Shown: positions 1 through 6,788, counted from the first letter of the stretch. The stretch: DNA of 9,570 nucleotides from an uncultured Spirochaetia bacterium (GCA_937960625.1 CALGPD010000075.1:1-9570), one strand, 5' to 3'. A program made the numbers and translations. The notes: generated from the sequence alone by a model not told the origin.

Positions 1-624
1 GCCAAAGAATACAAAGATATACTTGAAAACAGAAGTGTGTATGTGAAAAAATGTGAACGTATTGATATTGAATGCGTTGTGCGGGGATATATTATTGGAA
101 GCGGGTGGAAATCTTATCAGAAAGACGGCACTGTTTGCGGAATAGAACTACCTAAAGGGTTAAAAATGGCGCAAAAATTATCCGAGCCGATTTTTACTCC
201 TTCAACCAAGGCTGATACCGGGCACGATGAAAATATTTCTTTTGATAAAATGAAAGACATCGTGGGCAGCGAATTATCAAACAAACTGCGTGATTTAAGC
301 ATAGATATTTATAATAAAGCCGCGGAAATGATTTATGACAAAGGAATTATCATTGCTGATACAAAACTCGAGTTCGGTTTATCCGACGGTGAAATTACTA
401 TTATCGATGAAATGCTCACACCGGATTCATCCAGGTTTTGGCCTGTTGACAGTTATCAGGTTGGAACATCTCCGGTTTCATACGATAAACAGTTTATCCG
501 CGATTATCTTGAAACTTTAACATGGGATAAGACCCCTCCTGCGCCTGAACTGCCGGAGGATATTATAACAAAAACCCGTGATAAATATCTTGAAGCTTAT
601 AAAATAATTTCGGGCTTGAAATAA
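1..624 (+). CDS. purC: SAICAR synthase (PurC), 5'-truncated by window edge
   Basis: Phosphoribosylaminoimidazole-succinocarboxamide synthase joins aspartate to CAIR with ATP, giving SAICAR in cytosolic de novo purine synthesis. The frame is open from base 1, so the GTG at 37 is internal and the true start lies upstream. The visible 207 residues match the C-terminal two thirds of the family (about 290-310 aa in full). Visible signatures are IECVVRGYIIGSGWKSY (fragment residues 23-39), the substrate-binding stretch FTPSTKADTGHDENIS (66-80), ADTKLEFG (119-126), and DEMLTPDSSRFWP (136-148). The C-terminal QFIRDYLETLTWDKTPPAPELP segment is also typical. Stop is TAA at 622-624. No strong terminator follows: only an A/T-only imperfect hairpin without a GC stem. 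The frame is intact and all expected motifs are present. Identity is near certain; only the first roughly 90 residues are unseen. Confidence 0.96.
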   Translation, partial: AKEYKDILENRSVYVKKCERIDIECVVRGYIIGSGWKSYQKDGTVCGIELPKGLKMAQKLSEPIFTPSTKADTGHDENISFDKMKDIVGSELSNKLRDLSIDIYNKAAEMIYDKGIIIADTKLEFGLSDGEITIIDEMLTPDSSRFWPVDSYQVGTSPVSYDKQFIRDYLETLTWDKTPPAPELPEDIITKTRDKYLEAYKIISGLK

Positions 625-727
625 TCATTTTTTGAATAATAAAACGTATAAAAACAATTTTTTTTGAAAAATGTTTCTAAAAGTCAAGATTTTACGCAAT
701 ATTTTCCGATTTTAATAATATAAAAAC

Positions 728-732
728 GGAGA
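728..732 (+). promoter_or_regulatory. Shine-Dalgarno GGAGA supporting a TTG start at 741
   Basis: GGAGA lies 8 bases before the TTG at 741-743. It is the only purine-rich ribosome-binding match near the start of the following gene. There is no suitable ATG in frame before the first membrane helix, so this site decides the unusual TTG start. The upstream AT-rich stretch (690-721) may contain a promoter but shows no clear -35/-10 pair. Confidence 0.6.
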
Positions 733-740
733 ATTTCAAC

Positions 741-1829
741 TTGCGGTATAAGTATCTAAAACATATAATAATTCCAATAATTGTATTTTTAATAATTGCA
801 GCGGGTCTATTTTCATTTATACTTTTTTCTAACTCGTTGCCTTTAACACCAACGGGAAAAAGTATTCTGATAACGGGAATTACTTGTTTACTTTGCATTT
901 CGGTTATTGTTCTGGTTTTTTCCATTTTCAGTTTATTTAACAAGGAAAGATTTTACAGAAAAGAAGAATTTATAAAAAAAGCCGGTATGTTTGAAGATTT
1001 CTATGAGCTGTTATATGAATATGCTTACGAAAAATCTTATAGCTCTGAGATGATAAAAAGTATAAAAAAACAATTCTCCCTGTTATCAATGTATTTATCT
1101 GACAGGGCCATAAAACTTTTCAATGATTATTTTATCCAAACTCAGGATTTTACTATTGATACTTCCCTTGACAAAAAAGAATTAAAACAAAAACGTGTAA
1201 GTTTTGAACAATGCGTTGTTGCTTTACGTGAAGAATTGGGCCTTGATATAGTAAATAAAAAAACTATTGAACAGGTCGCGCGTACAAAACGAATATTTGA
1301 GGGTCTTGAACTTGAATGGTTTGATTGGAATAAAAGCAAGGTATGGTTTCTTGAAATGTGCAGGGACCATGGAAACGCTGCCATGGAATATATGAAAAAG
1401 CATAATTTAATTTTTATAGGCGGCGGCCCCAAAGGCCATAACGCTAACATTATCAAGCAGATTAAAAAGGATGATATAATCCTTGGACATAAATATGATG
1501 AAGGGTACGTTGCAATTGGAATAGTTACTGTTGACACAAAAACCATAATCTGGCCTAAAGACAACCCTTTAATGTATAATGACGGAGAAATACGTTTACC
1601 TGTACGCTGGCTGCTTTTTGTTAATGTGGGTGTAAATGCGGGGTATACTCCGGACGGATTAATATCGCGCGTACGTTCAACGCATAAAGCACTTCAAATT
1701 TTTGAAGCCATGTACAAAAGAGGAACTGAAGCAGGCACAGAATTCAGCGATAAAGAAGTTAGGGAGATTATTGAAAGCTTAAAATCCCGTACAAGGTTAA
1801 TCAAACCCCGGATTGACAGAAAAGTTTAA
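741..1829 (+). CDS. Two-TM membrane protein with C-terminal EVE/PUA-like domain
   Basis: I do not recognise this 362-residue protein as a named family. The proposed start is TTG, with GGAGA 8 bases upstream. Two hydrophobic helices (about residues 9-30 and 42-65) should anchor it in the inner membrane, with a short loop between them. Residues 70-185 are charged and helical; the stretch around 112-170 (SLLSMYLSDRAIKLFNDY ... ALREELGLD) resembles a helical module common in bacterial 2TM proteins of unknown function, where it reads roughly 'LYASDEVIKxFNEF ... AIRKDLG'. Residues 200-295 read W-x(11)-AMEYMKKHNLIFIGGG, then IKKDDIILGHKYDEGYVAIGIVTV, then RLPVRWLLFV. This order resembles EVE/PUA-like domains ('GFxSAGGG', 'GDxVFAYxxGxGYVGxGxV', 'VxW'), which bind modified bases and often occur in restriction or defence proteins. 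By the positive-inside rule the C-terminal domain is probably cytosolic. The gene stands alone, convergent with the next one. Any defence or RNA-sensing role is inference; the domain call is by eye. Confidence 0.6.
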   Translation: MRYKYLKHIIIPIIVFLIIAAGLFSFILFSNSLPLTPTGKSILITGITCLLCISVIVLVFSIFSLFNKERFYRKEEFIKKAGMFEDFYELLYEYAYEKSYSSEMIKSIKKQFSLLSMYLSDRAIKLFNDYFIQTQDFTIDTSLDKKELKQKRVSFEQCVVALREELGLDIVNKKTIEQVARTKRIFEGLELEWFDWNKSKVWFLEMCRDHGNAAMEYMKKHNLIFIGGGPKGHNANIIKQIKKDDIILGHKYDEGYVAIGIVTVDTKTIIWPKDNPLMYNDGEIRLPVRWLLFVNVGVNAGYTPDGLISRVRSTHKALQIFEAMYKRGTEAGTEFSDKEVREIIESLKSRTRLIKPRIDRKV

Positions 1830-1894
1830 CGTAAAAATATAAATAATGTGAATTTCGGTTTAAAAAATTACTTCAATTTTCTAAAGTTTTACAT

Positions 1895-1979
1895 CACTGT
1901 CGGGAACTGACGTGACGAAGCTGTCTCGCTATAAACAAACCGAATGGGATTGCTTCACCTTCGGTTCGCAATGACTGTG
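1895..1979. repeat. Dispersed palindromic repeat (degenerate GTCATTGCGA-type element)
   Basis: An imperfect inverted repeat sits between two convergent genes. Outer arms are CACTGTC (1895-1901) and GACTGTG (1973-1979). Inner arms include GAAGC (1917-1921) against GCTTC (1952-1956), with the flanking GAAGCTGTCTC and GAAGCAATCCC (reverse complement) agreeing at 8 of 11 bases. A separate perfect 7-bp stem, AACCGAA (1938-1944) and TTCGGTT (1960-1966), can form inside. The right end, read on the - strand, is GTCATTGCGA, the hallmark of a non-coding palindrome scattered in many unrelated bacterial genomes (GTCATTGCGAGGAG...GAAGCAATCTC). No open frame or transposase is present. In this position it could also act as a bidirectional transcript end. 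The left arm is the more decayed. Confidence 0.65.
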
Positions 1980-2010
1980 CCCTTGTACTTTCTTCACTGG
2001 CGCTCAAGGG
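1980..2010. repeat. Small inverted repeat CCCTTG / CAAGGG
   Basis: CCCTTG (1980-1985) and CAAGGG (2005-2010) form a perfect 6-bp stem with a 19-base spacer, directly abutting the palindromic repeat. It is more GC-rich than its surroundings (which return to AT-rich sequence after about 2032), so it probably belongs to the same inserted non-coding element. There is no U-tract directly after either arm, so it is not a textbook intrinsic terminator. Confidence 0.4.
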
Positions 2011-2052
2011 AGACCTAATCCTTACCGGTTCAATAAATAAAAACACTTTAGC

Positions 2053-2748
2053 TTAATCAACCCTGCCTTTTGTAAAAGCGTTTATTAATTTATTTTTCGA
2101 ATCATCTGATAAATTAAGCGCCCGAATTTTTTCACAAGTTTTATTTACATCATAAGGAATTTGTTTTAACGTAATATTTTCGTCTTCCCAGACTGCGTAA
2201 CAAGCTTTACCCGGATTGTCTTTTGACATTCCAACCGAACCCGGGCTTATCAAAGTTTTCCCCTGTATTTTTCTTATCCATTGTCTGTGCGTATGCCCAA
2301 GCAGGATATACTTAGCATTGATATATGATGCTTGTTCTATAATTTCCTGTTCGTTGTTTTCATCGATATAATGATATAGCGGATTGGACGGCGTTGCGTG
2401 AACTAAAAAAAAGTCATCATGCCCTATATTTATATGTTCGGTTATAGGAAGAAAACGTAAAAATTCAATATCTTCTGCTTCAAGCATGGTTTTAGTTATC
2501 TGCCGTGTTTCAAAAGAAATTTTTCTGAATTTATTGCTTGATCTGCAGTTCATATCATATGAAATGGCATTATCGTGATTTCCTTTTATAGTATAATCAG
2601 AATTCTGTTTAATGAAATCAATTGCGAACTTTGGGTCAGGCCCGTAATCAATAATATCTCCAAGGCAGAAAATATAATCGCATTGTTCGTTTATAACTTG
2701 TATTGCTTCCATGTTTGAGTGAATGTCGGAGATAATTAAGATTCGCAT
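2053..2748 (-). CDS. Calcineurin-like metallophosphoesterase, YfcE/MJ0936-like
   Basis: A cytosolic 231-residue dimetal phosphoesterase with no signal peptide. All metal-site motifs of the calcineurin-like superfamily are present in order: SDIHSN (Asp8, His10), GDIIDYGPDP (Asp31), KGNHDN (Asn57, His58), LVHATP (His117) and LLGHTHRQW (His152, His154). The following ISPGSVGM is typical of the small YfcE/MJ0936-type single-domain group. These enzymes hydrolyse phosphodiesters or phosphomonoesters with Mn2+ or similar metals; some have 2',3'- or 3',5'-cyclic nucleotide phosphodiesterase activity. The natural substrate cannot be told from sequence. The insert between GNHD and LVHATP (residues 60-116) has the size usual for this group. 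The ATG at 2746-2748 gives the normal short beta-strand before SDIH. No good Shine-Dalgarno is seen, and the upstream sequence is AT-rich. It converges with the 2TM protein gene. Confidence 0.9.
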   Translation of the reverse strand: MRILIISDIHSNMEAIQVINEQCDYIFCLGDIIDYGPDPKFAIDFIKQNSDYTIKGNHDNAISYDMNCRSSNKFRKISFETRQITKTMLEAEDIEFLRFLPITEHINIGHDDFFLVHATPSNPLYHYIDENNEQEIIEQASYINAKYILLGHTHRQWIRKIQGKTLISPGSVGMSKDNPGKACYAVWEDENITLKQIPYDVNKTCEKIRALNLSDDSKNKLINAFTKGRVD

Positions 2749-2968
2749 ATTTAATAATATTTATATAAAAACCCGCAAATGCCGTGTGTGAAACGTAACT
2801 TTTACCCAAAGGTAAACGTGGGTTTCCGTAAAAATCAATCCTGTAGCCTGATATTGGCCGCATTCATTAACTTTTAACTGCAAATCCCATCTTCAAAAAT
2901 TATAGGAAAAAATTTTTCTGTAACACATCACGAACACAGCAGGTTTATAGTCTAATATATATTATATC
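2749..2968. other. Intergenic region, no gene seen; possible structured RNA
   Basis: This gap between two co-oriented (-) genes is 220 bp, long for such a compact region. A short antisense-frame reading from 2863 runs into the metallophosphoesterase gene and looks like a chance frame. The middle part (about 2771-2860) is more GC-rich than the flanks and contains the two-part hairpin listed separately. I could not match it to any riboswitch, 6S, SRP, RNase P or tRNA consensus I know. Confidence 0.4.
2790..2826. other. Two-part hairpin in intergenic region
   Basis: The perfect stem TTTACC (2801-2806) and GGTAAA (2811-2816) closes a 4-base loop. Beyond a 6- by 5-base internal loop, GAAAC (2790-2794) pairs with GTTTC (2822-2826). 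This stem, internal loop, stem shape is typical of a folded RNA or of a repeat unit. On the - strand a GCGGGTTTTTATA run follows (2775-2763), which would give a U-tract, but no strong GC hairpin sits directly before it. Confidence 0.4.
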
Positions 2969-4501
2969 TTAACTGCTACGCCCTTGTAAAGCTCTTATTA
3001 AGCGGATAACATTTTTTTCGTTCCATCTTACTTTATACTTTTTGTATAAAGTCTGAATAAGTTTGCTGTAATATTCGTTTTGATTGCGTTTTTTCATGGC
3101 AACGAGATATTTTTTATAATTTTTAGCATCCATTTTTTCCGGTGTTTTAATATCCGTTAATTTTACCATATAATAAGTAAATCCGCTGTTTTTCATATCC
3201 GAAACCTGATTCTTTTTTAAAGAAAATACTGTTTTGAAAAAATCTTTATTGGAAGAACCTAAAAGTTTTATTGGTTTTTTATTTAAGTTTTGAACAGGGT
3301 CATGTACTGATTTATCCACTGCGTCTTTAAGCGCGACGGGGAAATATTCCGTTGTTTGAATTTCAAGGCCATTAGCTCTAGCTTGTGCGGTAAAGTCAGC
3401 GCCTTTTTTAACAGCCTGTTTTATTTCCTTAAATAAAGCCTTAACCTTTTTTTGAAAAGTGCTTAGATATTTATTTCTTGCGGTATTGCTTTTTTTGTAA
3501 TTTGTTTCAAGTTTAGCAAGTTCCGTATTGTTTAATTCTTCAAATTTGCGGTTGTGTTTTTTTACTATTTTAAAAATATAGTATTTTACTATTCCGCGTT
3601 CAGTCCTTTTGATTAGTTTGGAATATTTACCAACGCCGACCTGTTTTAAAGGATTAAGTTCTTTTACGGCAGCTGTAATTGTATAATCTTGCTGCTTAAC
3701 TTTCTGCTCTTTAGCTGTTTTTTCAAACAAACCGGGTTTGCTTTGAACATCGGATAAAAGTTTTTTCATTTTCTTTTCATCTGTTCCGGAAATCGCAAAA
3801 GCAGTAACTCTATTTCTAACATTAGACCTGAAAGAAGAAGATTCCCTGCTTTTGAAGAATTTGCTTAAATCCTGTTTCGCAATTTTTTTGGTTTTAAGAA
3901 AGTTTTTCAAGTCATAGGAAGCAACAATAACCTGACGTTTATTGTTTTCAAGCGAATATTTTAATTCAACTTCAGGTTTTGTAATAAGTAATCCTTGAAC
4001 AAGAGAGGTATTAATCAGTCCGGTTAAATAATTTTCTTCAGCTATTTCATAAAAATCATTCAACGACATTCTGAAACGAATGTTATATCTTTTTTCAAAT
4101 TGAATTTTTGACTTTTTATATAATTCAATTGCTAATATCTGCTTTGCTTTTGGAGACATGATAAGCCCAATGTCATTAGCGTATTTCAATAATACTTTGT
4201 TATTAATTTCACGGTTAATTTCTCTAAAATTTCTAAGAGCCTGTAGTATTAAGGAATCAGGGAAATTTCTAAAATTAATATTTCTGCTTTCTACAATGCG
4301 CTTAATTTGAAGTCCGGTAAGAACTTCTTCGCCGTCAACAGTTATGTATTTTGTAGAACCGCTTATCCAACCGAGTACAGCTTTTCGCGCGTTTGAGTCC
4401 AATGTCCATAAAAATATTGCGAGTATGAATAAGACTACAATACCGGTTGCAATGCCTTTTACTATTCTATTGTCTTTTAAAGTGTTTTTTGAATTTCCCA
4501 T
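2969..4501 (-). CDS. Membrane-anchored PpiD/SurA-like periplasmic foldase
   Basis: A 510-residue protein with one N-terminal membrane helix (about residues 15-34) after a lysine-containing leader, so the bulk should face the periplasm. The layout follows PpiD: the anchor, then KYITVDGEEV (51-60) like the 'xxxVNGxxI' that opens SurA-type chaperone domains, a long helical chaperone part (60-175), a parvulin-sized middle (about 232-315), a helical linker (320-365), and a C-terminal part (367-450). The C-terminal part reads GADFTAQARANGLEIQTTEYF ... FFKTVFSLKKNQVSDM, as in PpiD relatives. The conserved GGxLGW-type core of active parvulins is not visible in the middle domain, so it is more likely a chaperone than an active prolyl isomerase. 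Start is ATG with a GGTGGA-like site upstream. It has its own sigma70-type promoter (4538-4567) and is divergent from the cell-elongation operon. The protein is strongly lysine-rich. Confidence 0.75.
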   Translation of the reverse strand: MGNSKNTLKDNRIVKGIATGIVVLFILAIFLWTLDSNARKAVLGWISGSTKYITVDGEEVLTGLQIKRIVESRNINFRNFPDSLILQALRNFREINREINNKVLLKYANDIGLIMSPKAKQILAIELYKKSKIQFEKRYNIRFRMSLNDFYEIAEENYLTGLINTSLVQGLLITKPEVELKYSLENNKRQVIVASYDLKNFLKTKKIAKQDLSKFFKSRESSSFRSNVRNRVTAFAISGTDEKKMKKLLSDVQSKPGLFEKTAKEQKVKQQDYTITAAVKELNPLKQVGVGKYSKLIKRTERGIVKYYIFKIVKKHNRKFEELNNTELAKLETNYKKSNTARNKYLSTFQKKVKALFKEIKQAVKKGADFTAQARANGLEIQTTEYFPVALKDAVDKSVHDPVQNLNKKPIKLLGSSNKDFFKTVFSLKKNQVSDMKNSGFTYYMVKLTDIKTPEKMDAKNYKKYLVAMKKRNQNEYYSKLIQTLYKKYKVRWNEKNVIRLIRALQGRSS

Positions 4502-4537
4502 TGTATTTCCACCGTTTTAACTTAATTTGTAAGTACA

Positions 4538-4567
4538 ATAATATCTAAAAAAAGGGTTAAATGTCAA
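4538..4567 (-). promoter_or_regulatory. Sigma70-type promoter for the PpiD-like gene
   Basis: Read on the - strand: a perfect -35 box TTGACA (4567-4562), an 18-base spacer, and a -10 box TATTAT (4543-4538). The predicted transcript start is near 4531, giving a leader of about 30 bases with a GGTGGA ribosome-site-like stretch shortly before the ATG at 4501. It is the best promoter match seen in the window. Confidence 0.65.
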
Positions 4568-4680
4568 CGAATTCCTTTAATTTAATACACTTAAATTTTG
4601 ATTTTGTTGTATTTACTTTTATTTTATTAATAGAAAAAATAAAAACAACGATATATTATACGGATTACTTATATTATCTT

Positions 4681-4686
4681 TATAAT
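4681..4686 (+). promoter_or_regulatory. Possible -10 box (TATAAT) for the TPR-mre operon
   Basis: A consensus TATAAT lies 13 bases before the ATG at 4700. No good -35 box is found 16-18 bases upstream, and the whole 4600-4690 stretch is so AT-rich that near-matches are expected (for example TATTAT at 4654-4659 and 4672-4677). If this box is used, the leader would be only about 6-8 bases, nearly leaderless, in line with the lack of a clear Shine-Dalgarno before 4700. If TATTAT at 4654 is used, the leader is about 35 bases. Confidence 0.35.
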
Positions 4687-4699
4687 AGCGGCTAATAAA

Positions 4700-5755
4700 A
4701 TGAAAATTGCAGATATATTTAAAAATAAAAATCAATCCAAAAATGATTACTACAAATACTTAAAAGCTCCTCAAGAAAGGGATAAATATAATTTTTTAAA
4801 ATCAAAATTCTTTATTATAATTATTTCCCTATTTTTTATTGTTGCGGCTGTAATCATAGTTTTACAATTTAGAACGGCAAAACAAATCCAGAAACTTATT
4901 TTTAATCAGGAATTTAACAAAGCCATTGTTATTGCAACAACATATTTAAAAGACAGTAAAAGTGAAAAAATATCTTTTCTCCTTGCTGAGGCATTATTTA
5001 TTAAATCCTTCTATTTAAAAGAATCTGATGAAGCAAACAATTATAGAGCCAGGGCATTAGATATATTCAATAAAATCGTTACTAAAGGCAAAAAGCTTTC
5101 GAGTATCGAATTATTTGCTTATGGATTTTTGCTTTCATATTCCAAAACTGATATGGATAAGGGAGTAGATTACTTAAAGGAATCCTTAAAGGAGAATCAG
5201 GAAGACGGTAAACTCGGTGCTTATATAAACCGCAGAATAATAAAAATTAATACCAAACCTCTTCATTTTGTAGATATTTATGAAAGAATTGCTTTTACTT
5301 TATATAGATTAAAACGTTACCGTGAAGCTACTGCTTTTTATAAACGTTCTTTAAAAACCCGCCCGAAAACAATACATTATTTCTTCATGGCATTAATAGA
5401 AAAGAATTTGAAAAATTATAAATCCGCTAAAAAACTGTTAAATCTTGTTTTGAATACTGAGAAGAACGAAGATGTGCGCATGAATTGTTACTTAATACTT
5501 GCAAACATTGAATTTAAACAAGAAAATTTTAAAAAAGCAGAGGAATTTTATAAAAAAACCATTGAATTGAATTCACAAAGCGCAAATTCTTATTATTTTT
5601 TAGGGAAGATTTACAGAAAACAAAAAAAATTAAAACTATATAGGAAATATTTAAGAGAAGCAGCAAGGTTGGGGCATAAGAAAGCTAAAACCATGTTCCC
5701 TTCTTATGAATTAAAAGAAATGAGAAAGAGAAGAGCATTCGGAAAGGGAAGATAA
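4700..5755 (+). CDS. Membrane-anchored TPR protein, first gene of the mre operon
   Basis: A 351-residue protein of no named family that I recognise. A lysine-rich N-terminus (1-36) precedes one strong membrane helix (about 37-57), suggesting N-inside topology with the rest in the periplasm. Residues 60-185 look helical and may hold degenerate repeats (FNQEFNKAIVIATTYLK at 68-84). Four TPR-like helix pairs follow at about 191-224 (YERIAFTLYRLKRYREATAFYKRSL), 226-257, 261-294 (LILANIEFKQENFKKAEEFYKKTIEL) and 295-328 (YYFLGKIYRKQKK ... AARLG). A very basic tail ends the protein (MRKRRAFGKGR). TPRs bind protein partners, so a scaffold or assembly role is likely. The stop at 5753-5755 is one base before the mreB ATG, and the mreB ribosome site lies in the last codons, so the two are translationally coupled. 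By position it may be an elongasome accessory factor; this is inference from gene order only. Confidence 0.75.
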   Translation: MKIADIFKNKNQSKNDYYKYLKAPQERDKYNFLKSKFFIIIISLFFIVAAVIIVLQFRTAKQIQKLIFNQEFNKAIVIATTYLKDSKSEKISFLLAEALFIKSFYLKESDEANNYRARALDIFNKIVTKGKKLSSIELFAYGFLLSYSKTDMDKGVDYLKESLKENQEDGKLGAYINRRIIKINTKPLHFVDIYERIAFTLYRLKRYREATAFYKRSLKTRPKTIHYFFMALIEKNLKNYKSAKKLLNLVLNTEKNEDVRMNCYLILANIEFKQENFKKAEEFYKKTIELNSQSANSYYFLGKIYRKQKKLKLYRKYLREAARLGHKKAKTMFPSYELKEMRKRRAFGKGR

Positions 5756-5756
5756 T

Positions 5757-6788
5757 ATGATTTTTGATAAATTACTTGGTTTATTTTCAAATGATATGGG
5801 AATAGATTTAGGCACAGCTAATACTCTTGTACATGTTAAAGGAAGAGGAATAGTTTTGTCAGAACCAAGCGTTGTAGCTGTTCAACACGGAACAAGAAAG
5901 GTTCTCGCTGTTGGTAACGAAGCTAAGAGGATGCTTGGCCGTACTCCAAACGATATTATTGCTATTAGGCCGATGAAAGACGGTGTTATTGCCGACTTTG
6001 AAACTGTTGAAAAAATGATAAGGTATTTTATAGCAAAAGTTCATAACAGGCGCGCTTTGGTTAGGCCTAGAATTGTTGTCGGTGTTCCTTCCGGGATTAC
6101 CGAGGTTGAGAAAAGAGCTGTGCGGGAATCATGCGAACAAGCAGGAGCCCGTGAGATATATCTAATAGAAGAATCACTCGCGGCAGCGATTGGAGCAAAA
6201 ATTCCTATACATGAACCTGCTGGAAATATGGTTGTTGATATCGGAGGAGGTACTACCGAGGTTAGTGTAATATCTCTTGGCGGTATGGTTATTTCTAATT
6301 CAATCCGTATCGGCGGTGATGATTTTGATGAAGCAATTGTACAGCATGTTAAAAAAGTTCACAACCTAATTGTTGGTGAACGGACTGCTGAAGAAATAAA
6401 GATACAAATCGGTAATGCTTACCCTGAAGATAAAGTTGAGACTATGGAGATCAAGGGCCGTGATGCTGTTACAGGCCTTCCAAGAATTCTTGAAATGGAC
6501 AGTGTTGAGGTCCGGGAATGTTTACAGGAAAACGTTAACAGTGTGCTTGAAGTTATCCGCGCTACTCTTGATGAAACTCCACCTGAACTCGCTGCGGATA
6601 TTGTGGACAGGGGTATTGTAATGACCGGTGGCGGTTCATTACTAAAAGGATTAACTAAATATATTTCAAAAGAAACAGGTGTTCCTGTACTTCTTGCGGA
6701 AAACCCGTTAACCTGTGTTGTATTAGGAACGGGTAATTTCCTTGAAGAAATTAGAAATATTAATAGCAGTATTTTTAAATCAGACTAA
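5757..6788 (+). CDS. mreB: Rod-shape-determining actin homologue MreB
   Basis: Bacterial actin, 343 residues (family usual about 335-350). It forms ATP-dependent antiparallel filaments under the inner membrane that guide lateral cell-wall synthesis. The N-terminal MIFDKLLGLF is a likely membrane-binding amphipathic segment. Nucleotide-site motifs are complete: phosphate 1 GIDLGTANT (15-23), VVGVPSGIT (107-115), the EES around Glu138-Glu139 where the catalytic glutamate lies, phosphate 2 VVDIGGGTTEVSVISLGG (159-176), and the adenosine motif MTGGGSLLKGL (289-299). GERTAEEIKIQIG (207-219) and TPPELAADIVDRGI (274-287) are also family hallmarks. The start ATG follows AAGGGA with good spacing, placed in the end of the upstream TPR gene one base away. 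The sequence is typical and intact, and better conserved than its neighbours. Confidence 0.98.
   Translation: MIFDKLLGLFSNDMGIDLGTANTLVHVKGRGIVLSEPSVVAVQHGTRKVLAVGNEAKRMLGRTPNDIIAIRPMKDGVIADFETVEKMIRYFIAKVHNRRALVRPRIVVGVPSGITEVEKRAVRESCEQAGAREIYLIEESLAAAIGAKIPIHEPAGNMVVDIGGGTTEVSVISLGGMVISNSIRIGGDDFDEAIVQHVKKVHNLIVGERTAEEIKIQIGNAYPEDKVETMEIKGRDAVTGLPRILEMDSVEVRECLQENVNSVLEVIRATLDETPPELAADIVDRGIVMTGGGSLLKGLTKYISKETGVPVLLAENPLTCVVLGTGNFLEEIRNINSSIFKSD

Noticed and set aside
650..682. Possible terminator after purC (AACA...TGTT with T and A runs)
   Set aside because: The stem is almost wholly A/T and imperfect, with no following U-tract, so it could form by chance in this base composition.
692..943. 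A - strand frame across the start of the 2TM protein gene
   Set aside because: It is the antisense shadow of the membrane-helix coding region, without its own start signal.
1142..1564. A 140-codon - strand frame inside the 2TM/EVE-like gene
   Set aside because: It is antisense to a longer frame whose protein has clear helices and domain patterns; its own product has no coherent features.
2648..2863. A 71-codon - strand frame covering the intergenic gap and the start of the metallophosphoesterase gene
   Set aside because: It overlaps the well-supported phosphoesterase start in another frame, has no ribosome site or recognisable domain, and lies over the hairpin region.
2895..2945. Possible terminator of the PpiD-like gene (CTGT...ACAG followed by A and T runs)
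   Set aside because: Only a 4-bp stem with a large loop, and the T run is separated from it by an A run.
4606..4649. Imperfect AT-rich inverted repeat (GTTGT ... ACAAC with TTTTATTTT/AAAATAAAA) upstream of the TPR gene
   Set aside because: The arms need a 6-base bulge and consist nearly all of A/T, so chance pairing is likely; an operator cannot be claimed.
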